From a virus: a stretch of DNA of 25,668 bases. The stretch spans positions 1 to 25,668 of the IMG/VR virus record IMGVR_UViG_3300037119_003663; one strand, 5' to 3'. Position 1 is the first letter of the stretch. Each line of letters opens with the position of its first letter. The translations under genes were made by a program, and so were the position numbers. This document shows, piece by piece, positions 1 to 6,700 of this stretch. Below the pieces are notes generated by a model, which saw only the letters and a list, made by a program, of their open reading frames with translations, did not search any database and was not told the origin of the DNA.

Positions 1-390
1 TCTGGGGTGTCGGGGTGGTGGTGGCAGGGAGGGGCACGGATAGGCAAGGGCGGGTATGTCGGGGTGGGGATGGCGGGGCCGGGGCCGAGCAGCGACGAGC
101 GGGGCAGTCGGGGTGGGCGAGGGCTGGGGGGGCAAGGCTTGGCCGGGGCAGGCACGGGATGTCGGGGGAGGCACGGGTGGGCGCGGGGCGAGGCGGCGCG
201 GCTGGGCAAGTCGGGGTTGGCGTGGCGGGGCGAGACCTGGGGCGGCACGGCGAGGTATGGCCCGTCGGTGTTGGCGAGGAGCGGCGGGGGCAGGCGTGGC
301 GTGGCGCGGGGCGACTTGACCTGTCGGTGCTGGCGCGGGGAGGGCGGGGGTGGCTTGACGTGGCGAGGGGAGTCGTCGTCGGCCCGTGAA
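1..390. repeat. G-rich degenerate tandem repeat, about seven copies
   Basis: The plus strand is extremely rich in G and poor in A/T/C. A recurring core, GTCGGGGTGG and close variants, begins at 9, 58, 107, 161, 210, 264 and 323, so the spacing is 49, 49, 54, 49, 54 and 59 bases: a basic unit of 49 with 5-base expansions. Several G-runs in succession make quadruplex formation on the plus strand likely. All three forward frames stay open simply because stop codons are rare in such sequence; I see no ribosome binding site or protein-like composition, so I call no gene here. It lies just beyond the 3' end of the minus-strand operon. Role unknown; structural, terminal or recombination functions are all possible. 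Confidence 0.7.
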
Positions 391-395
391 GTTTA

Positions 396-450
396 GCGGG
401 AATCACCCGCGTATTGGTTGGCCGACCGGGTAAATTGTACCCGGTCGGCC
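396..450 (-). terminator. Double hairpin ending the replication operon
   Basis: Just past the stop codon at 459 lies a perfect 13-bp stem (420-432 with 438-450, loop AATTG), extendable by G-U pairs. A second 5-bp hairpin, GCGGG with CCCGC and loop AATCA, sits at 396-410, followed on the minus strand by TAAACTT. Neither has a classical long U-tract, but position and strength point to transcription termination of the minus-strand operon or 3'-end protection. Confidence 0.65.
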
Positions 451-458
451 GGCGAAAG

Positions 459-1202
459 TCAATCGGCGGCGTCGGCCAGCTTGGGTTTGCCGATCCTGCT
501 GAACAGGTCGAGCGGGCTGGTGGCGGGGAGGAGTTCGACGTTTGTGACGGTGAACGTACCATGCCCTTGTGACCTCAAAGCACCTAGCCCCTCGCGCTGC
601 GCCGTCTCCAGGATACGATCCCACACGTCGAGGGTGATCGCGTCCTCAAGCGACATGACGGTGAAACTCAGCACCGGGCGCTCGCAAAATTCGACGTAGG
701 TCAGCGTGCTGCGCGGGCCTTGCGGGCCGGTGACGTGGCCGATGAACGACGCCACCCCGTCCGGTTCCTGCCGCCCGAGGGGGATCCGATCTTCCTCGCA
801 AAATACTCTCTCCGCCAAGAACGAACGCGGGGCCTTGCGCGTGACGCCCCACTTGGCGATGGCATATGGATACAAAATTGACGTCGTTTCCTTGAGCAGC
901 GCCTTGACTTGCCGCCCCTCGATGAACAGCCCGTGCTCGTCGCGGAGGAAGCCATTCGTCGACTTGTCCCCCACGGTGGAGTGGATGGCCTGCTCGATCT
1001 CCGCCTCGGTGGCCTGGGCGGGGACCTCGTGCCCGAGGTTGCGCAGGGTGGTGGCGACCATGTCGCGGAGTTGGTCGCCCTGGTCGAGGCCCATGCGCGC
1101 CTTGAGCCAGCCCTCGATGACCTTGGGGTCTTTCGGGACGCCGCCCATGAGGCGATTGTCGATCCGGATGGTGACGCGGTAGCGCGTCCAGAGGTCGGCC
1201 AT
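459..1202 (-). CDS. Conserved phage protein with RAMP-like glycine loop (function unknown)
   Basis: This 247-residue protein is the last gene of the operon. I recognise the type from actinobacterial and related genomes (an N-terminal RYRVTIR strand, GGVPKDP, GFLRDEHGLFIEGRQVKALLKE-like centre, IGHVTGPQGPRSTLTY) but know no established function. The C-terminus, residues 205-219, contains GLGALRSQGHGTF, which resembles the glycine-rich loop of Cas6/Cas7-type RAMP folds (GLGxxRxxGxG). The N-terminal beta strand followed by a helix would also suit a ferredoxin-like fold. The fold assignment is inference from a short motif; no Cas gene or CRISPR repeat is nearby. The ATG at 1202 follows a GGAGAGCAAGGAG-like purine stretch. 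It ends 9 bases before the terminator hairpin. Confidence 0.75.
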   Translation of the reverse strand: MADLWTRYRVTIRIDNRLMGGVPKDPKVIEGWLKARMGLDQGDQLRDMVATTLRNLGHEVPAQATEAEIEQAIHSTVGDKSTNGFLRDEHGLFIEGRQVKALLKETTSILYPYAIAKWGVTRKAPRSFLAERVFCEEDRIPLGRQEPDGVASFIGHVTGPQGPRSTLTYVEFCERPVLSFTVMSLEDAITLDVWDRILETAQREGLGALRSQGHGTFTVTNVELLPATSPLDLFSRIGKPKLADAAD

Positions 1203-1242
1203 GTTCCTGCTCTCCTTGCTCTCGGGTTGTTGACGATCCTCG

Positions 1243-1818
1243 TCAGTCGGTGGCGGCGTCCTCGGCGGGCTTCGGCATGGGCTTGGGCGGGGGCGGGGTG
1301 CTGAGTTTCGCGGCCCATTTCACCTCGGTGAGGCGGTCCCAGCGATCGATCTGTTCCTCGCTGAATTGCGCGCGGACGGGGGTGTGATCGTCCGGGAGGG
1401 CGGCGGCGAGGCGGCGCGCGAGGCCGACGAAGCGCAGCTCCGCGACGGCCCCGGTCTCGCGCTCGTCGGCCATGCTGAGGAGTTGCGGGCGGGTCATGTC
1501 GCCGAGTCTGGTGTACTTGCCGTCGTGGTGCTCCAGGCGGGAGAACCAGTTGGCGCGCGGCTTGCGCTCGGTCCGGGCGGCGGCGGCGGCGTCCTCGTCG
1601 ACGACGGCGGTGCGCGTGTCGGCGGCGATCTGCGCGCCGATGGTGTAGGCGACGGGATAGCCGGTGTCGGCGAACCAGGCGCGCAGGAACGCGTCGTCGG
1701 CGCTGAGCGAGTCGACGGCGGCGCGGGCGAGGTCGGGGAGGATCACCTCGTCCATGTCGGCGATGCGGGCGCGCATCCAGGCGGCGAGCTGCTGGCGCGG
1801 GGTCGGTGCGGTCGGCAT
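1243..1818 (-). CDS. Hypothetical phage protein, 191 aa
   Basis: The start at 1818 is chosen because AAGGAG lies 7 bases upstream and the downstream sequence is protein-like. The N-terminal part (about 1-75) is predicted helical and acidic (ARIADMDEVILPDLARAAVDSLSADDAFLRAWFADTGYP). The C-terminal part (about 150-191) contains EEQIDRWDRLTEVKWAAKLS and then a proline/lysine tail. I do not recognise a family. It lies between a zinc-ribbon protein and the RAMP-loop protein, in the 3' end of the replication/recombination operon, so an accessory role in DNA metabolism is possible but not shown. Confidence 0.7.
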   Translation of the reverse strand: MPTAPTPRQQLAAWMRARIADMDEVILPDLARAAVDSLSADDAFLRAWFADTGYPVAYTIGAQIAADTRTAVVDEDAAAAARTERKPRANWFSRLEHHDGKYTRLGDMTRPQLLSMADERETGAVAELRFVGLARRLAAALPDDHTPVRAQFSEEQIDRWDRLTEVKWAAKLSTPPPPKPMPKPAEDAATD

Positions 1819-1835
1819 GGGTCGGCTCCTTTCGG

Positions 1836-2039
1836 CTAGGGTGTCCGGGCGGCGACGATCGTGCCCGCGCCGCACTCGCGGCAGCGGAGGAGGAGGCCTC
1901 TGCGGTGGTACTCGGCGGCGCGGATGCTGGCGAGGTCGATGCGGAGGACGCGGGCGTTGTCGCGCACGAGCCAGCGGCCAAGGCGGGCATGACAACACGA
2001 GCAGCGGAGCGGCGGGGCGCGGGTGTCCGTGGTCGCCAT
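1836..2039 (-). CDS. Small zinc-ribbon protein, Com-like
   Basis: A 67-residue protein with two zinc-binding knuckles: C13-x2-C16 (CSCC) and C53-x2-C56 (CREC). This spacing and size resemble phage Mu Com-type zinc ribbons, which bind RNA in Mu and regulate translation of mom; the same role here is only a possibility. The ATG at 2039 overlaps the stop of the VRR-NUC gene by one base (TGATG), indicating translational coupling. The presence of several DNA methyltransferases nearby makes a regulatory role attractive, but that is inference. Confidence 0.7.
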   Translation of the reverse strand: MATTDTRAPPLRCSCCHARLGRWLVRDNARVLRIDLASIRAAEYHRRGLLLRCRECGAGTIVAARTP

Positions 2040-2416
2040 CAGCGCAAGACTCCTTCGATCGCGTCCCAGTCGGCGGGATACCAGCAATAGACTTCCACGC
2101 GGGGGACGGCGCGCAGCGCGGCCAGCCACCGCTCCTGATCGGCGCTGAGTCTGCCGGCCCCGACTTTCAACTCCGCGTAGATCAGCCTGGAAGCGCGGCA
2201 GAGGCAGAGGTCGGGATAGCCGGGCGGCGACTTGCGGGAGTCGAACGTGTGGTACACCAGGAACCCCCGGAGTTCGGCATAGCGGATCACGGAGGCCATG
2301 AATGCTTTTTCCGTGATCCCTCGCGTCGGTGTACGTACCCCTGAGACGCGCTGAGCGGGTTTCTGCGGGGCGTTGGGGGTGGGGCCTGTCTCATTTCGCA
2401 TTGCGGTGCCTTTCAC
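2039..2416 (-). CDS. VRR-NUC domain nuclease
   Basis: A 125-residue protein of the virus-type replication-repair nuclease family, a PD-(D/E)XK fold. The catalytic elements are visible: GYPDL with D69, then AELK with E82 and K84, and the usual C-terminal segment VEVYCWYPADWDAIEGVL. Family members are structure-selective DNases used in phage replication or recombination intermediates. The GTG start at 2416 overlaps the upstream methyltransferase stop (GTGA); an ATG at 2401 is an alternative start that would remove five residues. The length is typical of stand-alone phage VRR-NUC proteins. Confidence 0.88.
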   Translation of the reverse strand: MKGTAMRNETGPTPNAPQKPAQRVSGVRTPTRGITEKAFMASVIRYAELRGFLVYHTFDSRKSPPGYPDLCLCRASRLIYAELKVGAGRLSADQERWLAALRAVPRVEVYCWYPADWDAIEGVLR

Positions 2417-3753
2417 AGCCCTGGCAAGCGTCCCACCGGGAGCGCGGCGAGCCGGTCCCGCGTCCAGCCCACGGCCCGCTCATCCAGGTCGAAGCCGATC
2501 CAGCGGCGGCCCTCCTGGGCGGCGACGAAGGCGGTGGTACCGCTGCCGACGAAGGGATCGAGGACCACCTGCGGGCGGGTCGGCGTGCCGGGCGGGCAGG
2601 AGCAGCGGGGAGCCCAGCCGGTCGTCGTGGCGGGCAGTGCCGCCAGGGTGTGCGACACGCCGGGCCGGTGGACCTGCTGGCCGTTGCTCCCGGCGTGGGT
2701 GTTACGGACGCCCGCCGCCCCCCGCTCCGTCACCCGCCCCCACGCCGTGCCGCACGCGGCGCACTCGCCCGCCTCGCTCGTCCCCGCCAGCACGCACGGG
2801 CGGATCAGGGCCCGGGGGTAGGTGGCGAAGTGGTCGATACTCGTGGGCGCGCTGGGGACGGACCAGACGGTGCGGCGGTTGCGCTTCCCGCCGTGCCCAC
2901 CCAGATCGTGCAGCCCCGGTGCCTGGGAAGCGTTGTGGCCGTTGAGCGCCGAACCGCTCCCCGCCCCGGCCGCTGCCCGCACGGCCCACGGCACCGTCCG
3001 CATCTCGCGGGAGACATCCTCAGCGATCGCCGTCGCGTCGAAGTAGTAGGCCGGCCGCTTGCTGAGCAGGAACAGATATTCGTGCGAACGCGTCGGCCGG
3101 TCGGTGACGCTCTCGGGCATGGGATTGGGTTTGTGCCAGATAATATCGCTCCTGAGGATCCACCCGTCGTCCACGAGCGCGAGCGCCACGCGCCAGGGCA
3201 TGCCAAGGAGGCATTTCTCGGGATATCCCGGCGTGCCCCGACCTCGACTCTCCGGTTCAGGCTTCCCGTGAAGATTCTCCCGACCATGCACGAGTTGTCC
3301 CGGTCCCATCTGCGTGCGGAAGTTGTTGTACGAGTCGCCCAAATTTACCCAAATTGTGCCGTCGTCTTTCAGGGCGGGCCTGAGCGCGGCGAACACCGCG
3401 ACGAGGTTGGCGACGTACGCGGCGGGCGTGGCCTCCAGGCCGAGTTGGCGATCGACGCGCGTCGCGCCGCAGCGGGCGCAGGTGGCGGCGTAGGGCGTGC
3501 GGAGGTCGCCCTGCTTGTCGGTGCCGGGCGGCGTGCCGAAGTAGCGTTCGTTGAATCCGGCCTGCGTGCGCTTCGGCGGCCCCTGGTGGTCGCACGCCGC
3601 GTCCCCGCCCGCCCAGGTGCCCGTCCCGTAGTCGCGCAGGGCGTAGTAGGGCGGGCTGGTGATAATCGTCTGCACGCTGCCCGGCTCCAGCCGCCCCGCC
3701 AGTTCGCGCGCGTCGCCGGTATGGACGCGGCCCGGCGCCAGATAGTCGCCCAT
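2413..3753 (-). CDS. DNA methyltransferase, beta class (N4-cytosine or N6-adenine)
   Basis: A 446-residue S-adenosylmethionine-dependent amino-methyltransferase. Motif IV TSPPYY (residues 32-37) precedes the AdoMet-binding motif DPFVGSGTT (about 399-407), the order that defines the beta class. TSPPY is common in N4-cytosine enzymes but occurs in N6-adenine ones, so base specificity is not settled. Two CxxC pairs (CARCG, CAACG) in the variable region suggest zinc or structural sites in the target recognition area. I chose the ATG at 3753 because GGGAGGGGGC lies directly upstream; an earlier ATG at 3795 overlaps the previous stop (ATGA) and would add 14 residues. No restriction enzyme partner is obvious, so protection of phage DNA is the likely role. 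Confidence 0.9.
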   Translation of the reverse strand: MGDYLAPGRVHTGDARELAGRLEPGSVQTIITSPPYYALRDYGTGTWAGGDAACDHQGPPKRTQAGFNERYFGTPPGTDKQGDLRTPYAATCARCGATRVDRQLGLEATPAAYVANLVAVFAALRPALKDDGTIWVNLGDSYNNFRTQMGPGQLVHGRENLHGKPEPESRGRGTPGYPEKCLLGMPWRVALALVDDGWILRSDIIWHKPNPMPESVTDRPTRSHEYLFLLSKRPAYYFDATAIAEDVSREMRTVPWAVRAAAGAGSGSALNGHNASQAPGLHDLGGHGGKRNRRTVWSVPSAPTSIDHFATYPRALIRPCVLAGTSEAGECAACGTAWGRVTERGAAGVRNTHAGSNGQQVHRPGVSHTLAALPATTTGWAPRCSCPPGTPTRPQVVLDPFVGSGTTAFVAAQEGRRWIGFDLDERAVGWTRDRLAALPVGRLPGL

Positions 3754-3791
3754 GCCCCCTCCCCTCACGTCGCCGCCCCGCGCCGGGACGC

Positions 3792-4319
3792 TCATGCGCC
3801 CGCCCCGATCTGCCGCGCCGAGGGCAGCAGCCCCGCCGACTCGGCGGCCTTCGTCGTGCCGCGCCGCGCGTCGTACTCCGCGACGAAGCGCCGCCGGTAC
3901 CGCTCGCGCTCGAAGTCGGATTCGAGGGTGGCGAGCGTGTGAACGGCGGCGGTGTCGATCCCCAGGTGGTGCCGGACAACGTCCCGCGCGAGTTCGTCGG
4001 GCCAGTCGTGGGCCTTCGTGACGCCGAAGGAGTAGCGCGACAGGACGCGGGAGGAGAGCGCGGCCCAGGCCTGCTCCCCGGAGACGATCGCCCCGGCCGC
4101 CTGCTCCGCCTCGGCGGCGAAGCGCAGCAGGACGGCGATCGGCGGCAGGACGAAGGGGCGATCCCACTCCCGGAGCGCGCGGGCGCAGGCGACGGCGAAC
4201 TGCTCGGGTGGCAAGTCGTGCAGGTTCTCCCAATACACCTCAGCCTGCGCCGGGTTCGTTTCGACGGAGAAGGCTAAAATGAGCTTCGAGAGGTTGAGGT
4301 TGAATGTCTGCCGGTCCAT
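3792..4319 (-). CDS. Putative helicase loader / replisome protein (G39P-like)
   Basis: A 175-residue protein starting at 4319, overlapping the 3' end of the winged-helix replication gene by 80 bases. The N-terminal half (residues 1-75) has the pattern of phage helicase loaders of the G39P type: YWENLHDLPPEQFAVACARALREWDRPFVLPPIAVLLRFA, where short helices around a conserved W/E and a proline-rich PPIA segment recur. The C-terminal part is charged and helical. Position directly after the initiator gene, as in lambda O-P or SPP1 38-39, supports a role in loading the host DnaB helicase. The assignment rests on pattern and position and is moderate. Confidence 0.65.
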   Translation of the reverse strand: MDRQTFNLNLSKLILAFSVETNPAQAEVYWENLHDLPPEQFAVACARALREWDRPFVLPPIAVLLRFAAEAEQAAGAIVSGEQAWAALSSRVLSRYSFGVTKAHDWPDELARDVVRHHLGIDTAAVHTLATLESDFERERYRRRFVAEYDARRGTTKAAESAGLLPSARQIGAGA

Positions 4320-5079
4320 GCGGTTTCCCCCATATCGCTTCGAGCGAGCGGCGTATCTTGGCCTCCGACGCGGATTCGTGGCGGCCGTTGGGGCTGGCCC
4401 TGGCCCCGGCCGGCGGGCGCTCGCGCCGCAGCCACGTCCGCAGCGAGGCGTCGAAGTCCTTGATCGCGTCGCCCTTGGCGCGGTGATAGTCGCGCCAGTT
4501 GTCCAGGACGGGATCGAAGTCGAGCCACGGGTAGTCCGTCGCCGCCTTCTCGCGAAACACCGGGGACGGATCATACGTGGCGAGCGTGACGCGCGCACGC
4601 GTCTCTCTCTCGTTGGGTTCTTTCTTGGTTAACGTTAACTGGTTAACTAACGGTTCGGCTGAAGCCGGCTTCAGGGTTTCTGTCGCAAATTTCAGGGTTT
4701 CCGTGCCAGGAATTTCAGGGTTTCCGGCGCAAATTTCAGGGTTTGTCGGTTCTTTCACTGAAAATATTTCAGGGTTTCTCGCGGGTTTCGCTGAAATATT
4801 TTCAGGGTTTGCCAGCCCCGGCAGGGTGATCCGGTAGGCGTTGGTGTTCCCGCGCCCGCCACCCGGCACGATCGCCATCTCGCCGGCGGCGGCGAGTGAC
4901 TGGAGGAGCAGGCGGACATTGCGCTCGCTCATGCGGGCCTTCCGGGCCAGCGTCGCCACGGACGGGTAGGCCCCGTCGCCGTCGTCGTGGGCGTTGTCCG
5001 CGATCGCCAGCAGGAGGACGAGCGCGCCCCCGCTCTGCCGGGAATGCTCCCACACCGCCTGCATCGCGCGTATGCTCAT
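4240..5079 (-). CDS. Replication initiator-like winged-HTH (HTH_36) protein
   Basis: A 279-residue protein whose N-terminal domain (about 5-85) is a winged helix of the HTH_36 type: a helical MQAVWEHS segment, LLLAIADNAHDDGDGAYPSVATLARKARMSERNVRLLLQSL, then a wing around PGGGRGNTNAYRI. Residues 90-137 are low complexity with repeated NPE(I/N) units and are encoded by the iteron array described separately. The C-terminal domain contains FREKAATDYPWLDFDPVLDNWRDYHR-like and DFDASLRTWLRRE segments, common in phage replication proteins. The start at 5079 overlaps the upstream stop (ATGA). Like lambda O, it probably binds the repeats within its own gene and recruits the loader encoded next. Confidence 0.8.
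   Translation of the reverse strand: MSIRAMQAVWEHSRQSGGALVLLLAIADNAHDDGDGAYPSVATLARKARMSERNVRLLLQSLAAAGEMAIVPGGGRGNTNAYRITLPGLANPENISAKPARNPEIFSVKEPTNPEICAGNPEIPGTETLKFATETLKPASAEPLVNQLTLTKKEPNERETRARVTLATYDPSPVFREKAATDYPWLDFDPVLDNWRDYHRAKGDAIKDFDASLRTWLRRERPPAGARASPNGRHESASEAKIRRSLEAIWGKPHGPADIQPQPLEAHFSLLRRNEPGAG
4628..4810. other. Candidate phage replication origin: six iterons plus GTTAAC cluster
   Basis: Within the initiator gene, the 10-mer TTCAGGGTTT (plus strand) occurs six times, starting at 4670, 4691, 4714, 4735, 4768 and 4801; spacing 21, 23, 21, 33 and 33 bases, i.e. close to two and three helical turns. Copies 1, 5 and 6 are joined to dyads: CTGAAGCCGGCTTCAG at 4659-4674 is a perfect palindrome, and CTGAAAATATTTCAG (4758-4772) and CTGAAATATTTTCAG (4791-4805) are exact reverse complements of each other. 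Three GTTAAC sites lie at 4628, 4634 and 4642. The stretch is markedly A+T-rich against its surroundings. This is the arrangement of an iteron-type origin inside an initiator gene. Confidence 0.78.
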
Positions 5080-5636
5080 GGCCGATCCCCCGCCGCCCGC
5101 ACCTCGTCCAGGCTCGCGTAGCGGCACAGCGCGTCGTGCGCCCAATACACCATGCCGTGCCGCCCCCATTCCGGGCTGCGGTGATTCTCCGCGTTGCACA
5201 GGCGGCGGATATCCCCGCCGAACAGGCCGGTCGGGCACGGCCACGGTTCCAGCGGGCGCCGATCGGCCGCGCTGTCCCTGGTGTGCAGGAACAGCAGGTA
5301 CACCGGGTGCGGCCAGCCGGCGGCGATCGCCAGGTACTGGTAGTAGTGGTGCACATCGATCCCCGTCGTCCACCGCCCGGTCTTCCGGTGCCAGGAGAAC
5401 ACGCCCTTGTGCTTCGCCTCGATCCAGAAGACGCGCCCGCCCTTGAGGCCGAGCATGTCCGGCGCGACGATCTCCCGGCGCGGCGCGAGGAGGCGCGGCC
5501 CCTTGCCGGTGTCGATCTCCGTCTCGTAGACGGGCAGGACGGCGCAGCCGCGCGCCTCGCGCAACCAGCGCGCGATCGCCGACTCGCCCACCCGGCCCCG
5601 CGCCAGGGTGGCGGCGAACGTCTCAGCGCGCGCCAT
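5076..5636 (-). CDS. PD-(D/E)XK family nuclease
   Basis: A 186-residue protein with the catalytic signature of the PD-(D/E)XK superfamily: GRVGESAIARWL with E18, APDML with D60, then FWIEAKHK with E73 and K75, and a following aromatic segment HHYYQYLAIAAGW. Such phage proteins often act as Holliday-junction or structure-specific nucleases, or as Cas4-like exonucleases; no iron-sulphur cysteine set is seen, so Cas4 is disfavoured. The ATG at 5636 overlaps the end of the adenine methyltransferase by 14 bases, and its stop overlaps the initiator start. The context suggests processing of replication or recombination intermediates; substrate unknown. Confidence 0.8.
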   Translation of the reverse strand: MARAETFAATLARGRVGESAIARWLREARGCAVLPVYETEIDTGKGPRLLAPRREIVAPDMLGLKGGRVFWIEAKHKGVFSWHRKTGRWTTGIDVHHYYQYLAIAAGWPHPVYLLFLHTRDSAADRRPLEPWPCPTGLFGGDIRRLCNAENHRSPEWGRHGMVYWAHDALCRYASLDEVRAAGDRP

Positions 5637-6324
5637 CCCACACCTCGCGCGTCGCCAGCACCGCCCCGAACCGCCCGAAGATCGCCGCGAACCGATCGAT
5701 CGCCGGGCCGAAGTAGACGATCGCGTTGGAGTGCGTCGGCTGCCCGGCCTCGGTCTCCTCGTTGTAGAACCTGATCCGGTTGTCCGGGAAGCAGATCGGG
5801 TAGCGCTTCAGCGGCGCGAACCACTGATTGCCGGTGACGGCATTGACGAGCAGCAGCGCCTCGGTCACGTCGCCGGCCGCGTGCCGTTCGATCAGCGCGC
5901 GGCTCCAGCGCGCCTGGTTGCTCTCGCCGTCGCGCAGGCCGTAGGGCGGGTTGAGCCACACCCGCCCCGCCCACGGCCGCGCCAGCCCGTCGTCATCCTC
6001 GGTGAAGAAGCGGGCGGCGCGGACGATCCGGTTGGCGAATTCCTCGCTGGCAGGATCGAGATCGATCCCGCCCATGAGTTCGTGCGCGGCGTCGAGGAAG
6101 GGGGCCGGCGTGAACCAGCGATCGTTATCGGACTGGTTGATCAGCTGGTGGTTCTCAAGCGGCTGCGCGTAGGGATCGCGCTCCTGGCGCACCGCCAGGC
6201 GCAGCGTTTGCCTCGTCCAGCCCTCGGCGATTGCCCGGTCGAGCAGGCGGTCCTGTTCCCCGTCATCGAGCGCGGCCACCTCGGCGTGGAACGAGAAGCC
6301 GAGTGTGTTCCGCCGGCGGAACAA
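5623..6324 (-). CDS. Phage N6-adenine DNA methyltransferase (Dam-like, PF05869 type), probably N-terminally displaced
   Basis: The catalytic domain carries the phage adenine methyltransferase pattern: DRWFTPAPFLDAAHELMGGIDLDPAS (residues about 68-93), NRIVRAARFFTEDDDGLARPW, and the motif IV tetrad NPPY at 125-128. The first 45 residues (RRRNTLGFSFHAEVAALDDGEQDRLLDRA) are the tail end of a longer N-terminal domain usual in this protein type. The frame remains open upstream as AAKYVCGKFALF but meets a stop at 6412-6414, and the only start near this point is a TTG at 6324 without a clear ribosome site. The missing beginning appears in a different frame at 6263-6484. The enzyme may be expressed by translational coupling, or the gene may be frameshifted or partly deleted. 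Confidence 0.82.
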   Translation of the reverse strand: MFRRRNTLGFSFHAEVAALDDGEQDRLLDRAIAEGWTRQTLRLAVRQERDPYAQPLENHQLINQSDNDRWFTPAPFLDAAHELMGGIDLDPASEEFANRIVRAARFFTEDDDGLARPWAGRVWLNPPYGLRDGESNQARWSRALIERHAAGDVTEALLLVNAVTGNQWFAPLKRYPICFPDNRIRFYNEETEAGQPTHSNAIVYFGPAIDRFAAIFGRFGAVLATREVWDGAR

Positions 6325-6484
6325 CGCGAACTTGCCGCAGACGTACTTCGCCGCCGCGCAACTCCTCCCCGAGTTGCAGGTATTCGTCGGCGCTCAGTCC
6401 CCCCGGCGGGATCACCAGTCCCGTCGTCGTGTACGTCACCGGCAATCGCGTCATCCCGCCCGTCTCGATCGGTACGATCGTCAC
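6263..6484 (-). CDS. Displaced N-terminal fragment of the adenine methyltransferase gene
   Basis: A 73-residue frame starting with GTG at 6484 behind a very strong GGGAGGAGGGGGC ribosome site. Its first half (VTYTTTGLVIPPGGLSADEY then LQLGEELRGG) matches the beginning I know from longer phage proteins in which a ParB-like/helical N-domain precedes the RRRNTL...HHAEVAAL segment. That second segment is present just downstream but in another frame (6324 onward), with about 40-50 residues of the intervening region absent. The last part of this frame, after LRGG, is not protein-like. So it is either a broken gene caused by a deletion, or a short leader peptide translationally coupled to the TTG-started methyltransferase, which it overlaps by 62 bases. 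Confidence 0.6.
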   Translation of the reverse strand: MTIVPIETGGMTRLPVTYTTTGLVIPPGGLSADEYLQLGEELRGGEVRLRQVRVVPPAEHTRLLVPRRGGRAR

Positions 6485-6659
6485 GCCCCCTCCTCCCGAA
6501 CATAGCAAAGCCCCGGCCCGCCGCCGCCGCTCTAGGCCGAGGCTGGTGCCGGGGTTCTCGCTGTCGTGGTATCATTGCCGCACACGGGGAACTCCACTTT
6601 CCTGCGTGTCATAGGCCGGGGCGTTGCAAGCGTCGCCGGCCACTTTCCTTGGTGGCCCC
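6485..6659 (-). other. Structured leader between promoter and first gene of the replication operon
   Basis: No gene is seen in this stretch. Read on the minus strand, the predicted transcript starts near 6653 and is able to fold at once: GGCCAC pairs with GTGGCC across the 8-base loop CAAGGAAA, and GGCCGG pairs with CCGGCC further on. A long leader of about 170 bases before the strong ribosome site at 6485-6495 suggests regulation by RNA structure or antitermination; this is inference. Confidence 0.4.
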
Positions 6660-6668
6660 ATTGTAGCA
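6660..6668 (-). promoter_or_regulatory. Extended -10 promoter for the replication operon
   Basis: On the minus strand the sequence TGCTACAAT is a good extended -10 element (TG-N-TACAAT), with TACAAT at 6665-6660. It lies 35 bases downstream of the terminator-like hairpin of the preceding operon and points toward the methyltransferase/replication genes. No convincing -35 box is present, as expected for the extended class. The same nonamer TGCTACAAT precedes the plus-strand HNH gene at 11215. Confidence 0.6.
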
Positions 6669-6700
6669 TAGTCGCCGCCTTCCGGGGACGCGGAAACAGA

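Noticed and set aside
7-396. Three overlapping forward open frames of 87-129 codons in the G-rich left end
   Set aside because: They are open only because the strand has almost no stop-forming bases; composition is W/G/R low complexity, all frames are equally open, and no ribosome site exists. The tandem-repeat explanation is better.
3754-3795. Methyltransferase start at ATG 3795 overlapping the loader stop
   Set aside because: The added 14 residues are low complexity and encode the strong GGGAGGGGG ribosome site of the ATG at 3753; kept only as an alternative.
2329-3942. A 537-codon forward open frame opposite the beta-class methyltransferase
   Set aside because: It mirrors a clear methyltransferase gene on the other strand, is R/P/G-rich without motifs and has no ribosome site; a GC-rich antisense shadow.
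4660-4810. CRISPR array interpretation of the regularly spaced TTCAGGGTTT copies
   Set aside because: The repeated unit is only 10-11 bases, spacing is 11-23 bases and partly itself repeated, and the whole lies in a coding frame next to replication genes; iterons fit better.
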